Assembly (NCBI GenBank): GCA_051954935.1
Contig: JBQCHG010000005.1
Location: 4,265-68,264 of the forward strand
Length of the DNA stretch: 64,000 bases
Origin: 66-474 sp051954935
Lineage (GTDB): Bacteria; Pseudomonadota; Gammaproteobacteria; Xanthomonadales; Rhodanobacteraceae
Direction of reading: 5' to 3'
Under the pieces are notes generated by a model, which saw only the letters and a list, made by a program, of their open reading frames with translations, was not told the origin of the DNA and ran no database searches. Both the position numbers and the translations under genes were made by a program. Positions 24,297-31,892 of the stretch are shown here, piece by piece (position 1 is the stretch's first letter; each line of letters starts with the position of its first letter).

Positions 24297-26752
24297 GCGG
24301 CGGGCGCCTTCTCGATGGTGAGCGTGGAGCCATACGGCGGCAGCTCCGCAGTGGCGTCGTGTCCCGCTTCGATCCAGGCACAGCCGCGCGGCACGCCGGC
24401 ATCAACCACGACCGGTAACGCCACACCGTTCACGCGCGCCGGTTCGCCGTCGCGCAGTTTCAACGCGGCGGCATCTTCCGGATTCAGCCGCAACGCCGGT
24501 GCATGATTCAGGGGATGCTCCTGCAGCGGCTGCGAACGGCGCACCACCGCGTCCACCCGGTAGATCGGCACGGTCGCGAGCCGGACGAACGCATTGCCCG
24601 CGGCCTGGGGCGCATGCACATCCGCACCCGGCACACCGATCGGATGGCGCTCCCATACCGGCATCGTCTGCGCCGCGCCCGGCTCGGCATGCACGCGGAC
24701 ACCTTGCGGCAGCTTGGCGGTGAACGGCTCCCAGTCCCCGGCGGCCCCGCGCGGTGAGGGTTGCTCGCTGGCAAGCGAGGGCAGCATGCCGGCGCGCAAC
24801 TGCGCCACATCCACGAAATCGAAGCCCGGAACCTGCAACGCGCCGCCCAACGCGCGCAGCACGCGCCAGCCCGCGCGCGCATCACCCGGCACCGTCGCCC
24901 CGGCGCTGCAGGGCTGCACACGGCCGTCGAGATTCACCAGTGTCGCATCGGTCTCCGGCGTCAGGCCGATCGGCAGGATCACGTCCGCCACTTCGCGCAG
25001 GCGCTCGCCCGCGAATGCGGAGAACGCGACGACACATTCGGCTGCACCGAGCGCCCGCATGGCCTGCGCGCCATCGGCGAAGTCGTACGGCGGCTCGGCG
25101 CCGTAAAGAATGTAAGCCTTGCGCGGCTGCTCCAGCATCGCGCGCGCGTCCAGGCCGCCCTCGCCTGGCAGCACGCCGGTGTGTGCAAGGCCCAGCGCAT
25201 TGGCGCCATCGGGAATTTCGTTGAACGCCATGCCAGTCGTGCGCGCGATCATGCGCGCCAGTGCGCGCAGCAGCGATGCCTGCGGATGCTGCGCGGCAGC
25301 GAGGCCGAAGATCAGCACCGAAGACGGGCCCTTCTTCAGCGCCTCAGCCATCGCCCGCGCGTGATCTTCATCGGGAGCCGCGGCGAGCGCATCGGCGAGC
25401 TTGCGGTCTTCGCTCTGCACGCCGATCGCCTTGGCGAGCAGCAGCAACGATTCCAGCATGCGCTGCGGTGGCACCACGGTTTCGCCGGCCAGTACGTAAT
25501 TGAAATCGAAATGCGCGGGGTTGATCGCGAAAACCTTCGCGCCTCGCTTGGTCGCCTGACGCAACCGGTGATTCAGCAGCGGCAGTTCGCGACGCGGATC
25601 GCAACCGATCAGCAGCGCGGCATTGGCCTGCTCGAGCCGCGCGTGCGGCAGCTCGAACGGCACCGCGACGGCCTTGTCGGCCAGATCCAGCGCGCGCAGA
25701 CGGTGATCAAGGTTCGCGCTGCCGAGCGACTGCAGGATGCGCGCCAGCAGCGCGCCTTCCTCGCAGGAGGTCGCCGGATGCACCAGCGCGCCGATCTCCT
25801 CGCCCTTGAACGATTTCAGTTTCTGCTGGACGAACGCCAGTGCCTCGTTCCACTCCACGCCAACCCATTCGCCGTCGCGCTTGATCGCCGGTTTCACCGC
25901 GCGATCGGCCGCGTACAGGCCTTCGCAACTGTAGCGGTCGCGATCGGCCAGCCAGCACTCGTTGACCTGCTCGTTGTCGCGCGGCACCGTGCGCAGCACC
26001 TTGCCCACACGCGTGTGCAGCCACAGGTTCGAACCGAGCGCGTCGTGATAGCCGATGGACGGTCGCGCGATCAGTTCCCAGGCGCGCGCACGGAAGCGGA
26101 ACGGCTTGTTGGTCAGCGCACCAACCGGGCACACGTCAATGATGTTGCCTGACAGCTCGCTGGTGACGGACTTGCCAATGTAGGTACCGATCTCGAGGTT
26201 TTCGCCGCGGCCCATGCCGCCGAGCTCGTACGTTCCCGCGATCTCGGCGGTGAAGCGGACGCAGCGCGTGCACTGGATGCAGCGCGTCATGTCGGTGGCG
26301 ACCAGCGTTCCGAGGTCCTCGTCTGCCACCACGCGCTTGCGCTCGGTGAAGCGCGAGACCGAGCGGCCGTAGCCCATCGAGACATCCTGCAGCTCGCACT
26401 CGCCGCCCTGGTCGCAGATCGGGCAATCCAGCGGATGGTTGATCAGCAGGAACTCCATCACGCTGCGCTGCGCCTTCACCGCCTTGTCCGAGCGCGTGAA
26501 CACCTTCATGCCGGGCGCGATCGGCGTCGCGCACGCGGGTGCAGGCTTGCCCATCTTCTCCACTTCCACCAGGCACTGGCGGCAGTTGGCCGCCACCGCG
26601 AGCTTCTTGTGGTAGCAAAAGCGCGGGATAGGAATGCCGGCCGCATCCGCGGCCTGGATGATCATCGAGCCCTTCGGCGCTTTCAGCGGCTTGCCGTCGA
26701 TCTCGATATCGACCAGATCGGGGGCCGTGTTTTCTTTCGGTTGCGCGCTCAC
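24293..26752 (-). CDS. nuoG: NADH-quinone oxidoreductase subunit G
   Basis: Largest peripheral-arm subunit of complex I, related to molybdopterin oxidoreductases. It has 819 residues. The N-terminal 2Fe-2S domain has RFCYHKKLAVAANCRQCLVE and a later PACATP. The His-Cys3 4Fe-4S motif is NHPLDCPICDQGGEC, and a further cluster uses CIQCTRCVRFTAE and GNIIDVCPVGAL. The rest is the inactive molybdopterin-like domain. Start and stop both overlap neighbours as ATGA. Confidence 0.95.
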   Translation of the reverse strand: MSAQPKENTAPDLVDIEIDGKPLKAPKGSMIIQAADAAGIPIPRFCYHKKLAVAANCRQCLVEVEKMGKPAPACATPIAPGMKVFTRSDKAVKAQRSVMEFLLINHPLDCPICDQGGECELQDVSMGYGRSVSRFTERKRVVADEDLGTLVATDMTRCIQCTRCVRFTAEIAGTYELGGMGRGENLEIGTYIGKSVTSELSGNIIDVCPVGALTNKPFRFRARAWELIARPSIGYHDALGSNLWLHTRVGKVLRTVPRDNEQVNECWLADRDRYSCEGLYAADRAVKPAIKRDGEWVGVEWNEALAFVQQKLKSFKGEEIGALVHPATSCEEGALLARILQSLGSANLDHRLRALDLADKAVAVPFELPHARLEQANAALLIGCDPRRELPLLNHRLRQATKRGAKVFAINPAHFDFNYVLAGETVVPPQRMLESLLLLAKAIGVQSEDRKLADALAAAPDEDHARAMAEALKKGPSSVLIFGLAAAQHPQASLLRALARMIARTTGMAFNEIPDGANALGLAHTGVLPGEGGLDARAMLEQPRKAYILYGAEPPYDFADGAQAMRALGAAECVVAFSAFAGERLREVADVILPIGLTPETDATLVNLDGRVQPCSAGATVPGDARAGWRVLRALGGALQVPGFDFVDVAQLRAGMLPSLASEQPSPRGAAGDWEPFTAKLPQGVRVHAEPGAAQTMPVWERHPIGVPGADVHAPQAAGNAFVRLATVPIYRVDAVVRRSQPLQEHPLNHAPALRLNPEDAAALKLRDGEPARVNGVALPVVVDAGVPRGCAWIEAGHDATAELPPYGSTLTIEKAPAA

Positions 26753-28062
26753 GCGGCGACTCCCAGCTTGTCGTCAACGATCGAGCGACCATGCTCGACG
26801 TAGTACTCGAACTCGTGCCAGTAATGGCGCAGGAAACCCTGCACCGGCCACGCAGCCGCTTCGCCGAACGCGCAGATGGTGTGGCCTTCGATCTGGCCGG
26901 CGACTGCTTTCAGGCGATGCAGGTCGTCCTGCGTGCCGTTGCCTTCCACGATGCGTCTCAGCACGCGGTACATCCAGCCGGTGCCTTCGCGGCACGGCGT
27001 GCACTGGCCGCAGGATTCGGCGTAGTAGAACCGCGCGATGCGCGTGCAGGCGCGCACCATGCAAGTGGTCTCGTCCATCACGATCACGGCGCCGGAACCC
27101 AGGCCCGAACCGGCCTTCTGGATCGCGTCGTAATCCATGGTGAGGCCCATCATCGTCTCGGCCGGCAGCACCGGCATGGACGAGCCGCCCGGGATCACGC
27201 CTTTCAACTTGTGGCCATTGCGCACGCCACCGGCCATCTCCAGCAATTCGGAAAACGGCGTGCCGAGACGGATCTCGAAATTCCCCGGCTTGTTGACGTG
27301 GCCGGAGACGGAAAAGATCTTCGGGCCGCCATTATTGGGCTTGCCGAGATTGAGGAACCAGTCCGCGCCCTTGCGCAGGATGGCAGGCGCGGAAGCGAAC
27401 GTCTCGGTGTTGTTGATCGTGGTCGGGCGGCCGTACAGACCGAAGCCGGCGGGGAACGGCGGCTTGAAGCGCGGCTGGCCCTTCTTGCCTTCCAGCGATT
27501 CCATCAGCGCGGTTTCTTCGCCGCAGATGTAGGCGCCCGCGCCGAGCGCGTTGTGGATCTGGCAATCGATGCCGCTGCCCTTCAGGTTGGTGCCGAGCAG
27601 GCCGGCCTCGCGCGCCTCGCGCAGCGCTGCCTCCATGCGTTCGAACGGCTCGTGGTGGAACTCGCCGCGCATGTAGTTGTAGCCAACGGTGGAACCGGTG
27701 GCATAGCAGGCGATCGCCATGCCTTCCAGCACCGCGTGCGGATTGAAACGCAGGATGTCGCGATCCTTGCAGGTGCCCGGCTCCGACTCGTCGGAATTGC
27801 ACAGGATGTATTTCTGGCCCGGCGCGTTGCGCGGCATGAAAGACCATTTGGTACCGGTCGGAAAACCGGCGCCGCCGCGTCCGCGCAATGCACTTTTCTT
27901 CAACTCATCAACGATCGTCTGCGGATCGGGCTTCTCGGCCAGGATCTTCTCCCATGCCTGCCAGCCGCCGGTCTTGCGGTAGTTTTCCAGCGTCCACGGC
28001 TGATCGAAATGCAGCGTGGTGTAGACGACCTGGTGTTCTTGCGGGGCTGGGCCGTATGCCAT
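26749..28062 (-). CDS. nuoF: NADH-quinone oxidoreductase subunit F
   Basis: NADH-oxidising subunit with FMN and one 4Fe-4S cluster. It has 437 residues. Nucleotide-binding glycine motifs are ALRGRGGAGFPTGTKW and GAGAYICGEETALMESLEG. The cluster motif is ESCGQCTPCREGTGW. The start MAYGPAPQEHQ is chosen; upstream in-frame codons lie in the repeat-bearing gap after nuoE. No strong Shine-Dalgarno is seen. The 195-nt gap to nuoE is the longest inside the operon. Confidence 0.95.
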   Translation of the reverse strand: MAYGPAPQEHQVVYTTLHFDQPWTLENYRKTGGWQAWEKILAEKPDPQTIVDELKKSALRGRGGAGFPTGTKWSFMPRNAPGQKYILCNSDESEPGTCKDRDILRFNPHAVLEGMAIACYATGSTVGYNYMRGEFHHEPFERMEAALREAREAGLLGTNLKGSGIDCQIHNALGAGAYICGEETALMESLEGKKGQPRFKPPFPAGFGLYGRPTTINNTETFASAPAILRKGADWFLNLGKPNNGGPKIFSVSGHVNKPGNFEIRLGTPFSELLEMAGGVRNGHKLKGVIPGGSSMPVLPAETMMGLTMDYDAIQKAGSGLGSGAVIVMDETTCMVRACTRIARFYYAESCGQCTPCREGTGWMYRVLRRIVEGNGTQDDLHRLKAVAGQIEGHTICAFGEAAAWPVQGFLRHYWHEFEYYVEHGRSIVDDKLGVAA

Positions 28063-28172
28063 AGAAACCTTATGAACGTCGCAATCATCCCTGACTGCCA
28101 GGATCAAAAAGCAGTCATCCATGACTGCACTGTTCAATTGAGCCGTTGTCTGCCTGTCTCGTTCTTCGCTTC

Positions 28173-28261
28173 GCAGGAGCGCGCCTGCGCGCGACCCTTC
28201 ATGCTCTGCAGGAGCCCGCTCGCATGCGACCGTCGCCGGTCGCGCGCAGGCACACTCCTAC
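28173..28261. repeat. Three REP-like units between nuoE and nuoF
   Basis: Units of 24 nt stand at 28173-28196 and 28208-28231 (plus; GCAGGAGC...GCGACC) and 28238-28261 (minus; GTAGGAGTGTGCCTGCGCGC then GACC). Units 2 and 3 form an inverted pair. The TAG of unit 3 is the nuoE stop codon. An array inside an operon could alter decay or termination between the A-E and F-N segments. Confidence 0.75.
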
Positions 28262-28785
28262 TTCAATGAATCCAGAATCTCGTCCACCTTCTCGACGGTG
28301 AGCTTCTCGTGGTAATGCCCGTCCACCACCATCATCGGCGCGCCGGCGCACGCGGCCAGGCATTCCTCTTCGCACTTCAGGAACACGCGCCCGTCGGCGG
28401 AACTCTCTCCGTGCTTGATGCCGTATTTCTTCTCGCAATGGCGCACGATGTCCTCGGCGCCGTTCAACCAGCATGAGATGTTGGTGCAGATCGCCACGTT
28501 GTGGCGGCCGACCGGCTCCAGCGCGAACATCGAGTAGAACGTCGCGACTTCGTACGCCCACACCGGCGGGATCTGCAGGTACTTCGCGACCGCGGCGATC
28601 AGCTCGTCGGTGAGGAAGCCGCCGTTCTGCTCCTGCGCGGCCATGAGCCCCTGGATTACCGCCGAGCGGCGGCGGTCCGGCGGGAACTTTGCGAGCCAGT
28701 GCTCGATGTGCGCGCGCGTCGCGTCGGTGAGCGCGACGTTCGGGTCGACGTCCTTGACCTTGTCGAAATTGCCCGTCGCTCTCAT
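28258..28785 (-). CDS. nuoE: NADH-quinone oxidoreductase subunit E
   Basis: Thioredoxin-fold subunit carrying the 2Fe-2S cluster N1a. It has 175 residues. The cluster ligands are CTNISC and ECLAAC, a C-x4-C and C-x3-C pattern. Other family segments are RRSAVIQGLMAAQEQNGGFL and VYEVATFYSMF-like VWAYEVATFYSMFALEPVG. The ATG overlaps the nuoD stop as ATGA. The stop codon TAG belongs to an adjoining REP-like unit. Confidence 0.95.
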   Translation of the reverse strand: MRATGNFDKVKDVDPNVALTDATRAHIEHWLAKFPPDRRRSAVIQGLMAAQEQNGGFLTDELIAAVAKYLQIPPVWAYEVATFYSMFALEPVGRHNVAICTNISCWLNGAEDIVRHCEKKYGIKHGESSADGRVFLKCEEECLAACAGAPMMVVDGHYHEKLTVEKVDEILDSLK

Positions 28786-30041
28786 CGGTCCACTTCCCCG
28801 AACACCAGATCGTAGGTACCCACCATCGCCACCACGTCGGCCAGCATGTAACCGCGAATGATCGAATCCATCGAGGACAGATGCGCGAAGCTCGGCGCGC
28901 GGCACTTCACGCGGAACGGCTTGTTGGCACCATCGGAAATCATGTACACGCCGAACTCGCCCTTGGGCGCCTCGACCGCGGCATAGGCTTCGCCCGCCGG
29001 CACGTGATAGCCCTCGGTGAACAGCTTGAAGTGGTGGATCAGGGCTTCCATGTCCTCCTTCATGTCCTCGCGTTTCGGCGGCGCGACCTTGTAGTTCTCG
29101 ATCATCACCGGACCCGGGTTGGCACGCAGCCAGTCCACGCACTGCTTGATGATGCGGTTGGCCTGGCGCATCTCCTCCACGCGCACGAGGTAACGGTCGT
29201 AGCAGTCTCCGTTGACGCCGACCGGAATGTCGAAATCCACTTCCGCGTATTTTGCGTAGGGCTGCTTCTTGCGCAGATCCCATTCGACACCGGAACCGCG
29301 CAGCATCGGGCCCGTCATGCCCCACTGGATCGCGTGTTCCGGAGACACCACGCCGATGCCGACGGTGCGCTGCTTCCAGATGCGGTTCTCGGTGAGCAGT
29401 TCCTCGTACTCGTCCACGCGCTTCGGAAAAGCGGCGCAGAACGCATCGATGTAGTCCAGCATCGTGCCTTCGCGCGCAGCGTTGAACTCCTTCAGTGCCT
29501 TGCCCTTGTGCCAGGGCGATTCCTTGTACTTGGGCATCTGCTGCGGCAGATCGCGGTACACGCCGCCGGGGCGGTAATACGTCGCATGCATGCGTGCGCC
29601 GCTCACCGCCTCGTACACGTCCATCAGCTCCTCGCGCTCGCGGAAGGCATAGAGGAACACCGCCATCGCGCCGAGATCGAGCGCGTTGGAACCGACCCAC
29701 ATCAGGTGGTTCAGGATGCGCGTGATCTCGTCGAACATCGTGCGGATCCACAGCGCGCGTTCCGGCGCCCTGATCCCCATCAGCGTCTCGATCGCGCGCA
29801 CGTAGGCGTGCTCGTTGCACATCATCGAGACGTAGTCCAGGCGATCCATGTAACCGATGGACTGGTTGTACGGCTTGGACTCGGCGAGCTTCTCGGTCGC
29901 ACGGTGCAGCAGGCCGACGTGCGGATCGGCGCGCACCACGGTTTCACCATCCATCTCCAGCACCAGGCGCAGTACGCCGTGGGCGGCCGGATGCTGCGGA
30001 CCGAAGTTCATCGTGTAATTGCGGATTTCCGGCGCCGCCAT
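28782..30041 (-). CDS. nuoD: NADH-quinone oxidoreductase subunit D
   Basis: 49-kDa-type subunit that lines the quinone site; a hydrogenase large-subunit relative. It has 419 residues. Typical segments are TMNFGPQHPAAHGVLRLVLE, HRATEKLAESKPYNQSIGYM, DYVSMMCNEHAY and the C-terminal GTYDLVFGEVDR. The start MAAPEIRNYTMNFGPQHP lies 1 nt after the nuoC stop. Separate nuoC and nuoD genes are seen, unlike the fused enterobacterial nuoCD. Confidence 0.96.
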   Translation of the reverse strand: MAAPEIRNYTMNFGPQHPAAHGVLRLVLEMDGETVVRADPHVGLLHRATEKLAESKPYNQSIGYMDRLDYVSMMCNEHAYVRAIETLMGIRAPERALWIRTMFDEITRILNHLMWVGSNALDLGAMAVFLYAFREREELMDVYEAVSGARMHATYYRPGGVYRDLPQQMPKYKESPWHKGKALKEFNAAREGTMLDYIDAFCAAFPKRVDEYEELLTENRIWKQRTVGIGVVSPEHAIQWGMTGPMLRGSGVEWDLRKKQPYAKYAEVDFDIPVGVNGDCYDRYLVRVEEMRQANRIIKQCVDWLRANPGPVMIENYKVAPPKREDMKEDMEALIHHFKLFTEGYHVPAGEAYAAVEAPKGEFGVYMISDGANKPFRVKCRAPSFAHLSSMDSIIRGYMLADVVAMVGTYDLVFGEVDR

Positions 30042-30042
30042 C

Positions 30043-30783
30043 TCAATTTTCCTTCCAGTCGTCCGCGGCTTCGCCACGCGCGGTGGCGAAACGCGAATCC
30101 TCGCGCACCACGCGCGCCACCAGCACGCGCGGGCTGACCGAACTCACCGGCTCGTACACCACGCGCTGCGCTTCCGGGTCGTAGCGCACTTCCACGTTGC
30201 CGATCAACGGGAAATCCTTGCGGAACGGATGCCCCACGAAACCGTAATCGGTGAGGATGCGGCGCAGGTCCGGATGGCCTTCGTAAATGATGCCGTACAG
30301 GTCGAAGGCCTCGCGCTCGAACCAGTCGGCGATCGGCCAGATGCCCGTGACGCTCGGGATCACCGGCAGAGCGCTCTCCGGAGCGAAACAGCGCACACGC
30401 AGGCGTACGTTGTTCTTCAGCGAAAGCAGGTGGGTGACGGATGCGAACCGGCGCATTTGCTGTTCGTGCCGCGGCCGCGTGCTCCAGCTGAAGCGGCCGG
30501 GGCCTGCCGCGCCTTCCACGCCGCGCGAGAACCCTTCCGAGGTCGCCTCTTCCGAAGTCGCCCACTCGTCCTCGCCGTAACCGAGGTAATCCACGCCGCA
30601 CAGGTCGATCAGCTGTTCGAAGTGGAACTGCGGTTCATCACGCAACGCGCGCGCGATTTCCAGCCAGTGCGCGGGCTGCACCTCGATGGTGGTCTGGCCG
30701 AGCCGCTCCGTGACGTTGCTGACGCGATCGCCGAAATGCGCGCGCAGGCGGTCGGCGAGGGATGTCGTTGCCGTATCGGTCAT
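30043..30783 (-). CDS. nuoC: NADH-quinone oxidoreductase subunit C
   Basis: 30-kDa-type subunit of the peripheral arm. It has 246 residues. Signature segments are FEQLIDLCGVDYLGYGED, FEREAFDLYGIIYEGHPDLR and RRILTDYGFVGHPFRKDFP. Between the LCGVDYLGYG strand and the SLKNNVRLRVR strand there is an extra stretch of about 35 residues (EEATSEGFSRGVEGAAGPGR and following). This insert is longer than in most NuoC proteins and seems lineage-specific. The start MTDTATTSLADRLRAHFG is 2 nt after the nuoB stop. Confidence 0.94.
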   Translation of the reverse strand: MTDTATTSLADRLRAHFGDRVSNVTERLGQTTIEVQPAHWLEIARALRDEPQFHFEQLIDLCGVDYLGYGEDEWATSEEATSEGFSRGVEGAAGPGRFSWSTRPRHEQQMRRFASVTHLLSLKNNVRLRVRCFAPESALPVIPSVTGIWPIADWFEREAFDLYGIIYEGHPDLRRILTDYGFVGHPFRKDFPLIGNVEVRYDPEAQRVVYEPVSSVSPRVLVARVVREDSRFATARGEAADDWKEN

Positions 30784-30785
30784 GG

Positions 30786-31340
30786 TCAGCGCGCAATCGT
30801 GTTGGTGCGGCGGATTTTTTTCTGCAACTGCAGGATGCCGTAGATCAACGCCTCGGCAGTGGGCGGGCAACCCGGCACGTAGATGTCCACCGGCACGATG
30901 CGATCGCAGCCGCGCACCACCGAATAGGAATAGTGGTAGTAACCGCCGCCGTTGGCGCAGGAGCCCATCGAGATCACCCACTTGGGATCGGGCATCTGGT
31001 CGTAGACCTTGCGCAGCGCCGGAGCCATCTTGTTGACCAGCGTGCCGGCCACGATCATCACGTCGGACTGGCGTGGACTCGGGCGGAAGATCACACCGTA
31101 ACGGTCGAGGTCCAGGCGCGCCGCGCCGGCGTGCATCATCTCCACCGCGCAACAGGCCAGACCAAAGGTCATCGGCCACATCGAACCGGTGCGAGCCCAG
31201 TTCAGCAGCGCATCCACCGTAGTCGTCGCAAACCCGCGCTGGATCACCGGATTGTCGGAAGCCGGGCGCAGGATGTCGTCCACCTCGCTCACCGGCGAGG
31301 GGTTGTGCATCACTTTGTCGAGGGTGGAAATCAATCCCAT
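30786..31340 (-). CDS. nuoB: NADH-quinone oxidoreductase subunit B
   Basis: PSST-type subunit holding cluster N2, the electron donor to quinone. It has 184 residues. The ligands are the tandem cysteines in FGLACCAVEMM plus SMGSCANGGGYYHYSYSVVR and VPGCPPTAEALIYG. The start MGLISTLDKVM overlaps the end of nuoA by 10 nt. Confidence 0.96.
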   Translation of the reverse strand: MGLISTLDKVMHNPSPVSEVDDILRPASDNPVIQRGFATTTVDALLNWARTGSMWPMTFGLACCAVEMMHAGAARLDLDRYGVIFRPSPRQSDVMIVAGTLVNKMAPALRKVYDQMPDPKWVISMGSCANGGGYYHYSYSVVRGCDRIVPVDIYVPGCPPTAEALIYGILQLQKKIRRTNTIAR

Positions 31341-31687
31341 TCGAGCGCGCCTTTCTTCCACACGTAAACGAAACCAATGACCAGCAGGAACAGGAACGTG
31401 CCCATCTCGACCAGCGCGGTCACGCCGATCTTCGCGAACACCGTGGCCCACGGAAACAGGAACGCGATTTCCAGATCGAAGATGATGAACAGGATCGCGA
31501 TCAGGTAATAGCGCACGTCGAAGCGCAGCCGCGCGTCCTCGAAGGCTTCGAAGCCGCATTCGTAGGGCGACAGCTTCTCCGCCCCGGGGCGCCGCGGGCC
31601 GAGCACGAGGCCGATCACCAGCAGCGCGATGCCGAGGCCGCCGGCGACGATCAGGAACAGCAGGATGGGCCAGTACTGGATCAGCAC
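31331..31687 (-). CDS. nuoA: NADH-quinone oxidoreductase subunit A
   Basis: Small membrane subunit of complex I with three helices. It has 118 residues from the GTG start (VLIQYWPILLFLIVAGG), the length seen in this lineage. The conserved loop is KLSPYECGFEAFEDARLRFDV and the next helix is YYLIAILFIIFDLEIAFLFP. GTG is preferred because GGAAGGAAG lies 9 nt upstream; a further ATG upstream would add a polar extension. First gene of the nuo operon. Confidence 0.93.
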   Translation of the reverse strand: MLIQYWPILLFLIVAGGLGIALLVIGLVLGPRRPGAEKLSPYECGFEAFEDARLRFDVRYYLIAILFIIFDLEIAFLFPWATVFAKIGVTALVEMGTFLFLLVIGFVYVWKKGALEWD

Positions 31688-31719
31688 GCGAAAGCACTTC
31701 CTTCCTGGGAATCCATGGA

Positions 31720-31749
31720 ATTTTCGCACGGGCACGCACGCGACGGCAA
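31720..31749 (-). promoter_or_regulatory. Weak candidate promoter for the nuo operon
   Basis: On the minus strand, -35-like TTGCCG (31744-31749) and -10-like GAAAAT (31720-31725) are 18 nt apart; each matches four of six consensus bases. A predicted start would be about 25 nt before the nuoA GTG, just ahead of its Shine-Dalgarno. Confidence 0.3.
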
Positions 31750-31892
31750 TCATGGATGCGCGAGAAGCACATCACACACCACCTTGGCTTCGAGGAGTGG
31801 CCGATTGCATCGCGCGGCGTGGCTTGCGGCACGTGCGGTTCCACGGGATCGGCCTAGTATGGAATCCCCGGCCCGGGGTGGCCGCTCCCGAG

